Below are positions 48,076-58,725 of a DNA stretch of 64,000 nucleotides, piece after piece; within the stretch, counting starts at the first letter, position 1; every line of letters starts with the position of its first letter. The DNA is taken from contig NW_006497560.1 of NCBI RefSeq assembly GCF_000471905.2, forward strand, positions 1,865,659-1,929,658, written 5' to 3'. The position numbers and the translations under genes are program-made. The notes beneath the pieces are model-generated. The model was given only the letters and a program-made list of their open reading frames with translations. It had not been told where the DNA came from and did not search any database. The stretch comes from Amborella trichopoda. Taxonomy: Eukaryota > Streptophyta > Magnoliopsida > Amborellales > Amborellaceae.

Positions 48076-50800
48076 ACGGGGTTGCCTTGCCTGCTTCAGT
48101 GTGATTATGCCTTCTTGAAGCATTATAATGAAGAAGGCCTAAATGATACCAAGCATTTCATCTTCCTCTCTGATGGTTACGGCATGGGAGGCCTCGGTTG
48201 CCCCAAAGGCCTTCTTATGTCTTCAAGCTTTATCTGACCCTTATGAATCAAGGCTTCGATAATATCCTTCATCGTGGAGTAGTCATCTGTAGGATGATTG
48301 ATCCTCCGATGGTAGGCACATTAATTCGCCTGAGTGTCAAGTCTGGGTTGCTCAGGAAACTTGTCTTCTGAAAGTTGGATCATATTTTATTTTAATAATA
48401 ACTAGAACAGTGCAGGGACTCATTCCTTCTCGAAGGGATACACCTTATTTCTATGCCTAGTGAAATAATCACCCTAGTCAAGCTTGGCTAGTGGGGGTAC
48501 CCGATTGTAAGACTGTTGTTGCTTGTCAGCCTGGGGTGTTACCTTTGCCGTGCTTACCCCTTTAGAGAGGTACAAAGTTTGGGAGGGAGCCTTCTTTGAA
48601 TTAGTAACCATGACGACTGCACTGATTACCCCTTTCTGTTGGCTGCCCCATGTGGTATTTCGAGAGCTACCATTGTCCCGGTTGTTTGCTGAGCTTGTAG
48701 ATGGTTGATGTATCCCACCATGATAACGTGATAAACTATCTATGCGAACTGATTTAGAGATCAACTCTGACATGGAGGCCGGATTAGAGGCCTCGACATG
48801 TAGAGCAATCTCAGGTCGCATTTGCATGCATGTTTGGACTGCTTCCTTCTCAGACATAGGATTAGGATGGCGGGAAGCCAAATTTCTCCATCTTGATATG
48901 AACTGATCCACGGGCTCATCGAGTTCTCTAGTCAAGGTAAGAAGTTCGATGGTTTGAACCTCCCTCTCGACCTCATAAAAGCGTTGATAGAACATTTTCT
49001 CCATCTCCCCCAATGTATGCACTGAGTTTGGAGCAAATCGGGCATACCATTGAAATGTTGGGCCATCGAGGGTCTCAATGAACTATCAGAGAAAAAGTCT
49101 CCCGTCAGCTATTGCTTCTCGACATGCTTCCTGGAAGTGGGCAATATGCTGGTTTGGGGACGTGGTTTTGTTGAGTAAAGGAAACTTCCCTTTCATATAA
49201 TCTGAAGGAAATGGGACCTGATCAATATACGAGGGGTATGGCCTTTAATAAGGCGTTGCACCTTGTATTTCTTTAGGCTATGGGTGAACATAGCATCAAT
49301 GTCTGTCTGAGAGATACGATGAGGGACAGAATTTTCCTGCGAGGTAGAAGGAGGGGGCTACCGTGGAGGTGCACCATGAGAGTGATGGGAATTGACCTCA
49401 TGGTTAGCCGACTGGTGTGCAGCATTGATACGGTCGATCTTTTCCATCATCGCACACATCATATCCTAAAACGTGTTCATGCGCTCTTCATGTGCATCAC
49501 CGGGCTCGCTTACAACCATTACATTGACCGTTTCAATATGGAGGTCAACGTTAGTGGCAATTGAGGGCTTGCAAACTTGACTAGGCCTACGTGGTAGGTC
49601 AGTCAGCAGGGGGCTAGCATGCCTTGACTGAACTCAACTCCTATGTGTTGATCACATTTGGACCAGTTCTCGATGGTCTTGAGACCGTGGCTGCTATGTG
49701 GGTCGGTCTTCTTCTATGATAGTAACCACAACATAGGGATCATGAAGCTCTTCTTCAGACTTCATTGTCTAAAGGGGGTAGCAGAGATTCAGGTGTAGAG
49801 GGTCATCAGAACTGGTTGTTTTGACTGCATTGGCCACCTCCCTGGTCAAAATTTTTAGACCTTTATCACGTCTAGCCTTGAGGTTTTGATGGACCTCGCG
49901 CCAAAACTTCAGTCTAGGTCGCGGTTGGTCAGCTCTTCTTGCACAGGAGAGAGCTGTCTCCATCAGGTGCGGCCAGGAACTGGAATCATCCTGAACCGAG
50001 GAGGATGAAGGAGTCGATCTTCCTTCAGATCAATTCCCTGAGCTCTCTTATGAGCTCCAGAGACACGACCAAAGTGACAGGGCTGGTTCAAGATGGTACT
50101 CTTGGGAAAAACCTTCAAGCACTAAGGCTAAAAGTTCTTACTCGATGAAGAAGGAGTGCTTCGGAGCAGGATTGAGTCATGAGTAGGCCTGAGTCTACGA
50201 CGAGGGGACGTCTGTGATTGCGACACTTGTGCGCCCCTTGAAGAAGGATTATGGGAGATGTAGGGGCCAGACCGGGCTTCTATAAGTGATCTTGCCTTAT
50301 GAGGCCAAGAAATACAAGTAGGTGTCTGTAGAAGAACAGGTGTAGGAGTACCCCTTACAGGGTGAGCTTGTGTGTGCAGAGTAGGAAGACGAGGAGGTCA
50401 TCTCCTGTGTACTCGAGTTGGCGTAATGATAGCGTCTCCCTGAGCAGTGAGATGCATGTGATTAGCATGCACAGGACTAGACCTTAGAAGGTCTCATCCT
50501 AGATGCTAACTAGGGGTAGCACCAAGGTTGCTCCAAAATGTGGCTCAAGTGAGTGACCCATGAGCCTTGTGGTGTGTGTGAGGGACGGAGATCACGGGGT
50601 TTCTGCCTCGATGTGTTGAGCCTCTAGGGATAGAGACCAATGGTGCAGAAATGTGGGGGGTAGCCTTATGGTCACCCACAGAAGCAATGACAACTTGTTT
50701 GCGTTTTACAGAAAGGGACTGGACAGCCTTCCGGCATACCTCAAGAATACGACCGGTAAGTGACTTGCCGATGGCTGGTTGGTTGTTGTGTGGTGCAATC
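48075..50800 (-). pseudogene. Element B gag remnant
   Basis: Minus-strand gag. The piece 48474-49022 (182 codons open) is the gag core and following region: MFYQRFYEVEREVQTIELL and DEPVDQFISRWRNLASRHP are typical of plant gypsy gags. The zinc-knuckle part lies at about 48090-48350, and the DTQEE-type segment and amino-terminal region at about 49350-50800. It ends abruptly near 50800, short of the leader and primer site. Several interruptions. The amino-terminal half is longer than in A. Confidence 0.82.
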
Positions 50801-50804
50801 CCTG

Positions 50805-52560
50805 AGTCATCAGCATCTCGAGACTCATTCAATATAGGTGAAGATGCTAAAAGCACCCCACAACTGTCAAAGCTGGGGCAAGAGCTAAAATACCCCCTGC
50901 ACATATCTAATTCTGACGATGACATAAAACGCTGCTCAGATCCTAACTCTGCTTCTTCTTCCCTTCCGTCCTCTTCTATTTCTTTCGCAGGTGCAGCTCG
51001 ATAGTGCCTAGACTTTGAACCTCTAAATAGAGAACTCAAAGGCACCAACATCAGCAAGTCACAACAAAAATTCTTAAGAAAGATGTTAGTCCAGGCAACG
51101 GGATTCTAAACTGTTGCTAATGCCCAGGCTGCCTAAACCAAAACCGAGCCATCTTCGAGGTCCTACTCCCATGAGGCCTGTCACATGTTTCAAGTTCATG
51201 AAGCGTTACCCAGCTCGGGCAAAGTACCATGTGACTTCAGTCATAAGGCCATGAACTCCATGTTCGAAGTTGACCCTCTCATTAACTGGTCCGGCAGGGG
51301 ACTGAAAATTGTTTCCCACACTGAGACCCTCCTAGAAGCCGAAATGTCAGGATCATGGCTCACTGCACTTGAGATTGAGAAGGGGCATCTTGAATCCCCT
51401 GACGAAGAGTTGCAAGAAGCTTCGAAAGAATGGGAAGAAGGTGGTCAGGCCACAGCTGACGAGCTTTAAGAGATAAACTAAGGAGATGAGGCTGCCTTAA
51501 GGTCAACTTTCAACTCAGCAAAAATGTCCCCAGAGGAGAAAGAAAGTTATATTTCCCTCCTCCGAGAAAATCGGGATATCTTTGCCTGGCATTATCATGA
51601 GATGCTCGGTCTAGACCCTCAAATTGATGTCCATCATCTCAGTATTGATCCACCATCAAACCCATGAAGAATAAATCAATAAGGTTTAGACCCGACCTCG
51701 AGATGCAGATCGATGTTGAGGTAATAAACTCAGGCAAGTTGGATTCATACGTGAAGTCAAATACCCAAACTGGCTGGCAAATGTTGTCCCTGTCCGGATG
51801 CTTGACCAAGTGGGCATTATTGTTGATGGAGTTCGACATCATGTATGTACCATAGAAGGTCGTCAAAGGTCAAGCCTTAGCAGACTTTCTCGCGGCTCAC
51901 CCAGTCCCTTTGAAATATCCCTCGTTGATTGATCTCTAGGATGAAGAAGTTTTCCATACCGTGCTAACTCTACCATGGGAGATGCATTTCGATGGAGTAT
52001 TCCAGTCTGATAGAGGGGATGCAGGAGTTGTGTTCTTGACTCCCAACGAAGGAATGATTCCTCTATCCTTCTCACTTGCAGAGGCATTTTCTCATAATGA
52101 AACTGAATATCAAGCCCTCATATTCGGATTGGAGATCACCCAGGAGCTAGACCTAAAGTACCTAAACATCTTTGACAACTCTGAGCTGGTCATCCGACAA
52201 CTTAAGGGGATTTATGATGTAAGGAACGATACTCTCAAGCCTAATCATGACACGACCAAATCTTATAAGGCCCAGTTCGATGATTTCTCCTTGAGTCATA
52301 TCCCTAGATGGCTAAACTTGCAGATCGATGCGCTCTTAATGCTCAGGGCCACCATTCCATTGTCTTCATCAGGAGCCAGGCTTGTCTGGGTAACAGAATG
52401 GAGACATGTCGACTTGAGAACCGAAGTTGATGCAGATGATGAGAGGGATGTCTTCCCTAAATGTCCGCCTTATCCATTTGGAGCACTCCTTACGACCAAA
52501 TATGTCATTAAGGCAGAGCAGGAAATGCCCTGAGGTCAAGAATCTAAGGCCGAGAAGTAT
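50805..52560 (+). pseudogene. Element D linker, pre-RT and RNase H remnants
   Basis: Begins in the linker (acid and Ser-rich pieces to about 51170), then the pre-RT segment with LLEAEMSGSWLTALEIEK (51185-51469). The block is shorter than in C. The open stretch 51961-52533 (190 codons) is the second, archaeal-type RNase H: MHFDGVFQSDRGDAGVVF near its start, SHNETEYQALIFGLEI near residue 43, and IFDNSELVIRQLKGIYDV near 70. This is the best-preserved copy of that domain in the window and supports the Tat assignment. Confidence 0.85.
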
Positions 52561-52626
52561 GAACCTGTATTCTTCGATCCGATATGTGCAGAGGTTGAAC
52601 AAGTAGAAGACTAGTGGGAGCCTATC

Positions 52627-53843
52627 ATGAACTTCATAAAGCATGGAAGGCTGCTTGAGGATCGGGCAGATCGCAAGGACATACGATGTATGCCTACCAA
52701 GTACACCCTTCTCGATGAGAATTTTCTTTTTCATCAATCATTTGACAAAATTCTCCTCAGATGCATCGATACACAAGAAGCAAGCAAAGTACTCGAAGAA
52801 GTGCATTCAGGTATCTGCGGGTTGCATAAGTCCGGCCCTAAGCTCTATGAGCGCATATGCAGACACAACTATTATTGACCTTCAATGGTGGCTGATGCCC
52901 AAAACAATGCTAAAAGATTTTAGGTGTGTCAGATGCACTCAAGCCTCATTCATCAACCCCCTGAGCCTCTCAATCCTATAATGACATCATGGCCTTTTTC
53001 CCAGTGGGATATGGATATTGTTGGATCCATCGACCCTCCTTCTGCCTTGGGTCATGCCTTCATTCTAGCAGCAACAGATTACTTTTCCAAGTGGGCTGAA
53101 GCGGTCCCCATCCAGCAGGTTCTACGAATCACTTTGGCCAACTTCGTGTGTCACCACAACATATATCGGTTCGGGGTTCTGGATCGAGTAATAACTGATA
53201 ATAGCCCTCAGTTCAGATGCCATCATGTTGACCACCTAGTCAACCAGTTCGGTTTCGAGTGGAAATACTCAACCATGTACTACCCTCAAGCCAACGGTTT
53301 AGCTGAGGCGTTCAACAAAACCCTGTGCGGGGTGCTCTAGAAGTTAGTTTCGAAGTTAAGGATGAATTGGCATGAGAAGCTAACTGAAGCTCAGTGGGCC
53401 AATCACACCACCACTCGGAATGCTACAAACTCTACTTCTTATTCCCTGGTCTATGGACGTGAGGTGGTTTTCCCCGTCGAGGTTCAGATACCCTCACTCC
53501 GTGTCGCTACACATCAGGGACTGACTGAAGATGAGAGGGTCAAGCTCCATTACCAGGAGTTGGATGCCCTTGATGAAAAGAGACTAGACTCTCAAGGAAG
53601 AATGAAGAGAGCCTTTGACAAGTCTATCAAGGTTCGGTCATTTGCTCGTGGGGATCTAGTCTTAGCAGTCAAGAGACCGATTGTCATGCATGAGCGCCAC
53701 TAAGGAAAGTTTGAACCTAAGTGGGAAGGTCCATTCATTGTCAAGAAGGTAACACCAAATGGGGCCTATATACTTGCAAACTCTGATGGAGAGGAGGTGA
53801 TGCCCCCTATCAACAGGCGATTCGTAAAGAAATATTATCCCTA
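52627..53843 (+). pseudogene. Element D integrase remnant
   Basis: Three open pieces in one direction. One is the zinc-binding amino end with EEVHSGICGLHKSG (52627-52878). The next is the catalytic core (52924-53340, 138 codons) with WPFSQWDMDIVGSIDPPS near residue 19 and ITDNSPQFRCHHVDHLV near 100. The last holds the rest of the core and the start of the tail (53362-53703), followed by the GPFIVKK and NGAYILA tail to 53843. No chromodomain. Only a few interruptions, so it is among the better-kept parts of the window. Confidence 0.88.
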
Positions 53844-54235
53844 ACATATCCCTAAAATGCAATGCATGCAGTAAAAAGAAAGAAATGGAGATGAGTAACA
53901 TTAAGCCAGCTCAAAGGAAGTTCATTTCTTTTATTGCATTAGAAAAGGTTACGAGCTACAATCAAAAGCCCATTATTAGGGAGGTTACATAGCTTTAGCA
54001 TCCGAGGATAAGAGGGCGATTGCAAGCTAAAGCCTTCTGTACAAAGCTCTTGCATCTGAGAATAAGAGGATGGTTACAGGCAAAAAATAAACATCGTCAT
54101 CATGAAGAAGAAGCAAAACCACTTGCAAGTCAGCTTCAATTCATCTGCCGAGTGTTCTCAAAAAGGATGGTTACAGGCCAAAAGAAGAAGCCAACCATTT
54201 TCAAGTCAGCTTAAATTCATCTGACATACAAAGCA

Positions 54236-54240
54236 GACTT
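54236..54240 (+). repeat. Target-site duplication of solo LTR, left copy (GACTT)
   Basis: GACTT immediately before the LTR end; identical to 56735-56739. Confidence 0.9.
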
Positions 54241-56734
54241 TGGTTAGGTGCCTCAATCTCCCCCTCTAGATCTGGATGATCTGGGGCACATATCTCGGGT
54301 TTCTGGTGAACTCGAAATTTGAGATCGCTCTCTCAGACCCTTGCTTGAGAGCATGAGCAGGTATACTAACCGATGAGAGAGGAATTGTAGGTGGGTTTGG
54401 GACTTACTCAGACTGGCTCATGTAGGTGCCCTCTTAGATCAGGAATAAAGTCCCCCCAGCTGCTTTAGCTAGTTCGGAATCGCTTCCCATGACCTGCAAT
54501 CATTTAATTTTCTACACAACACTTCTATGGTTAATTTATAAGACATGTGGGTCAAACAGACCCACCCTTGTCTTACGGCAACTTACATTCATGCGAGAGG
54601 GTGAAGAAGCATAAGGTTTAAATAAAGTTAGAAAAGAGAAGAAAACTTGACAACGAGGCGAGACTAGCATGACAGCCAAGAAGTTATCGACTCAGAGTGG
54701 TAGCAAGATGGGCATGATTGTCAAGACCAGCACGACGAAAATACTACTCGAAGCCGAGACCGATATGGCAATGCTAGATTAAGCCTACCCTCAGTGAAGT
54801 GAGAAGAGACAAGAGAGAAAAAAGAAGAGACAAGAGGCCAGAGAGATGAGACGAGACATCGTTAGGCATTGGAGTAGCAGCGTCGTGGCCCTTGAGCAAC
54901 GCTCGACGCTACTGCTCATGGCTAGTGAGCGAGAATTGAACTACAAATGGTGCTAGGCATTGCCATTGGAAATATAAGAAGGCAATATGTCCCCCGCAAG
55001 GGCGATGATAGTTTCTGATGAAGCGAACAGCGAAGGTCATTCGTGAAGAGCAGAACGGTAATCCTCACGAGGAGTACGACGATAGACATGGGATGCAAGA
55101 AGGACGACGATGAACACTGAACACATGAAGGAAGCACATGGATGCCAGTAGACGATGTCGAGGCCTATCACGGGCGGTGATGGGTATCACCGTGCATGAC
55201 CCCTGGGAGGAACTCAGACGAAGAAGGAGGCGGGGAAGAGAGGAAAGAAGAGAGATAGAAGAAGAAAAAGAAAAGAAGAGAGAGAAGATTTACCTCTAAC
55301 CTAAGGGTACCGGTCAAAAGTTTCTCTCATCTCACTCTCTCTCTCAAATGTGACCCAATAGTGAGAAGAAAGAGAAACTTGTATTAAGTAAAAACTCTCG
55401 CTTTTGTGAAAGGTTGAGTCCTCTAGTGTGTACAATGTTGGTACGTATATATAGAATTTGCCCAAAACATGGGTGGCTGATCAAAAGTAACCCTAATTGC
55501 AAGAAATTAAGATTAAGTTGAACTAAAAGAAATTAGAAAATAGAGTGCAAAATGAGATATTTGCCCCTTCCTAACAATTCATGAAATTCCAGAACAGTTC
55601 GTGGGTTGCACTAAAACTTGTGTGATCTTGCATGTCTAATCCCAGGTCATTCTAATGTCCGGTAGATAATAAGATGATTATTTTCTGGTAGGGCTCGACA
55701 TGACAATCGATTTGATATCAACTTCGAGCCATGGATCATGTTTTTAGTTCACGACCATGTGACTTGAAATTTGAATGGATCTTGAAACTTTGTATCAATA
55801 GTGTACTCGTTCCTTGATGTTTTTCAGTGATTTCTTCGCTGATATACATTGAGTATGCCGTTATGATTGTGGGGCAACAAACGCAGCTTGATTCCTTTCC
55901 CGAGCAAAGATTTTACATCTTTGGAATTTTTGCCAGAATTTGGAATTCTGACGACCGAATTTGAAGTCTCTTTGTCGGCCTTGTATGTAGAATCCGACTC
56001 TTCATCACGTACGGGGATCGGGTCAGTGATAGACCGAGACCTTATGCACACGATGGAATTAGTCTCGCGACGATAGGGCTCGTGAGTTGAGTTATCTGGT
56101 TGGTCGAGTGAGGCACGACGCTGCTTAATTTCTTGCACTTTCTTCACGGATCAGTACTTCTCTCTAGCTTTTCTTCACACTCGGGTGTCGCCACAGGGTG
56201 TGCCACATATCGAATTGCTCGTCTTGACTAGACGAACATGCTCACCAAATTTGAGTGTGATCCAACTTGAGACAGGTGAGATATGAGCATCAAAAGTCAC
56301 TGGCCGAGACTGTCCCTTCCATGGCGTGGAGTTGCAGGGTGGCCGCATGAGAATAGCATGCGACCCCTCTTGTTTCACTCTTTTGCCTATAACTTCTTCC
56401 TAGAGTATTCGTTCGGTCTAAAGTTTGACCCTTGGGGGTTTTAAGAAGTGCTGGATCAAATGGTGATAGTCCCTACAACAGTTTGACACACCAAAAATGT
56501 ATCTCTAGTTATAGGGGCCATTTCAGGGTGCTAGAGGCTGATTCTATTGGAACTGTTTCTATGTCTACACTGCCTTATACATGTCGAAATGCGACGAAAC
56601 ATTGCAGGAGACTTTTGAAAGACCTGGTGAAGATCTTGGTCTATTCCAAGGCTGTTTTGAGACCGTCGAAATTTCCACTGTTTGTTAGGCTTTATTGAGC
56701 GGGGGCCCATGTTGATGAAAAATACCTTCCAACA
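54241..56734 (-). mobile_element. Solo LTR (2.49 kb), D subfamily
   Basis: Opens TGGTTAGGTGCC and closes ..ACCTTCCAACA on the plus strand, bounded by a perfect GACTT duplication, with no internal region. This is the signature of recombination between the two LTRs of a former full element. In minus-strand sense it has U3 (55470-56734), a TATATATA box (55446-55453), a GA/CT tract (55195-55355) and U5 (54241-55195). Its ends match D's LTR (TGTTGGAAG start) better than those of A/B/C. It lies inside D's 3' region, so it arrived after D. Confidence 0.92.
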
Positions 56735-56739
56735 GACTT
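56735..56739 (+). repeat. Target-site duplication of solo LTR, right copy (GACTT)
   Basis: Identical to 54236-54240. Beyond it D's 3' region resumes (CTTTGGTAAGGAACTGGCCC), matching C near 40520. Confidence 0.9.
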
Positions 56740-57790
56740 CTTTGGTAAGGAACTGGCCCATGATGGATTCTCTTCCTCTAAACCAACATGGACTTCACTG
56801 TTGTACTGAAGGACTTCCCTTCTAATAGACTGCAATGACTGAGCCCTCTCATTTGTCATTACTTTTGGCCCGCACGAGACATCACTATCCGTGGTCCTTG
56901 CCACTCGTAACCCAATGTCGTGCCCAGCCATCGTTGTGCGCAACTCAATGCCACATTCTAGCATCACCATAGGAAAGCCAACACCACGCACGACCTTTAC
57001 CACGAGTGGCATACTGCCAAGCATGGCTATCGCCGCGCGCAGCTTAACATCGTATGAAGGCAGCGCTGCATGCGACTTAATGTCATGCAGGCCATTGAAG
57101 TTCCCCGGTTTTCACCCTCTTCAATTCCTGAAAGGCATTAACTCCCATGCCTCTTCGGTTTCCCTAAATGTCGCTCATCGCCGATGATCAACCTTCTCGC
57201 GACCTTTCTCCTCCCCTGTAACCCTTAGGGTCGTCAGAAACACTCAAAGCTCATCTGGAATTCTCGTCTGACCCTGTTCTTTCCCCTTTCCAACAATCAG
57301 GAATATTAAGAAAACTACCAGAATTCTCGAAAGCTCCCTTGTGACCCTGTGGGTTTCCCTTCTTCCTTCTTTGCACTTCTGCAGTTTGCCCCAACTAACC
57401 GAAATTTCACTGTGTTTTTGGTGAGTCCACTGCTGCTCCTTCTTCTTCTCTCCTGATAACCAGAGGACCGTCAGAACCCTCTGACCCATCTGCAAACTAC
57501 CAGCAACCGTAGAACACTAGAAAATGCACTAGAACTTCGACAGAGCACCACTACGACTCTTGCAGTTTCTTTGAAAAAGTCTCAGTGAAACTTTGAGTAG
57601 CCCTAGTTCCCTGCTCAGAAAGCCTCGACACTCTCCGAAAACACTCACAAGAACGACGCAAAGGCCCACAATCGCTCAAGCTCGTCAAAAAACTCTAGAT
57701 GGCTTATATGCTGTTAGTGTTGGTCGGGAAACTCTTTTCGAAAATCTCTTGATGGAAGCTCTGACTTTCTCACTAAAAAACTCTCTTCGA

Positions 57791-57842
57791 CTGTTTTACC
57801 CTTCGGTAAAACAGTAAAATGGGATTTTTCCCCCTTTATACT
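57791..57842 (+). promoter_or_regulatory. Conserved hairpin plus TATA cassette, element D
   Basis: The strongest hairpin of the set: CTGTTTTACC (57791-57800) and GGTAAAACAG (57805-57814), ten perfect pairs around a CTTC loop. A GGGATTTTTCCCCC block follows, then TTTATAC (57836-57842). Confidence 0.62.
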
Positions 57843-57949
57843 CAGCAGTGCCACAAAAAGCCCTTCACAAGTTTGAAATGACGCTTCAGTCCTCATCTTT
57901 AGAGTAATAAGACTAGGCCGGGGTGGGTCAAGCCTAAGACTCGAAGCGC

Positions 57950-58175
57950 TTATCACCGAGTGCTTCGTCAAAGGGCTATCACCGCGTGCGTTACCAACAA
58001 GCTATCGCCTTGCACATCACTAAAAGGCTGTCATTGCATGCTTCACCTAGAAGCTATCACCATGTGCCTCACTAAAAGGCTGTCACCGCACACCTCACTA
58101 AGAGGCTAGCGCCGTGTCCTTCACCCAGGGACTAATGCCATGTGCGCCATCCAATACCTAGTGTCGTGCGCATGC
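57950..58175 (+). repeat. CTATCACCGCGTGC core array, element D
   Basis: About eight units of 25-28 bases: GGCTATCACCGCGTGCG, AAGCTATCGCC, AGGCTGTCACCGCACACC, each with a CTTCACTAAA-type spacer. The core recurs in D's first array (GGCTATCGCCGCGCGCAGC near 57023) and in its U5 array (near 62890-62960). Confidence 0.82.
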
Positions 58176-58299
58176 TATGATAGTCCCATCTGGACTATCG
58201 TTTTGCCTCCTCAGGAAGTTCATTCCCTGCACCACAGTCTCACTCCGTAGGGAGTCGAGTCTCCAGTGACAGCTCTTCACCTCAGGGAATTACCCCATG

Positions 58300-58725
58300 C
58301 GATGGTCCATGCTGGATGACCTTAAACTTCATGGTCAGTGCTGCACGACCTTAAACTGCACAGCAATGGTCCATGCTGCATGACCTTAAACTGCACAGCC
58401 ATGCTCCAGATGCACAACCCTAAACTGCATGGTCCACACTACATGACCTTAAACTGTATGGTCCTAGTTGCATGACTTTAAATTGCACGACCACGGTCCA
58501 AGCTATATGACCTTAAACCATAGTACATGTCCTGACCGCATGACATTAAAAGGCTTAGCATCATGGTCCAAACTACATGACCTTAAACTGTAGCGAAGGT
58601 CTAGTTCCACGACCTTAAACTTCATGGTCATAGCTGCATGACTTAAAACTGCATAGCCATGTCCTAGCAACAAGACCTTGAAACTGTAACATACGGCTCA
58701 ACAAATAGTTCATACGCATGACTTT
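58300..58725 (+). repeat. CCTTAAACT array, element D
   Basis: About twelve units: GCATGACCTTAAACTGCA, then CAGCCATGGTCCATGCT or variants. Further runs lie at 59195-59410 and 59750-59840. Unlike C, part of the array precedes the CCCCAGTGGG blocks. Confidence 0.83.

Larger units (their letters stand above)
17660..50800 (-). mobile_element. Element B: Tat-lineage retrotransposon, split by element C, 5' end lost
   Basis: Minus-strand element in two blocks: 17660-29192 (3' LTR, 3' region, pol, part of the linker) and 47570-50800 (rest of the linker, gag). Element C separates them. The two edges join cleanly when compared with the uninterrupted linker of element A around 5090-5110. B is inserted in the U5 of fragment F. 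Its gag leader, primer site and 5' LTR are absent; its sequence stops near 50800 against element D. Broken, with on the order of fifteen to twenty interruptions, and its pol is shorter than in A and C. Confidence 0.85.
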
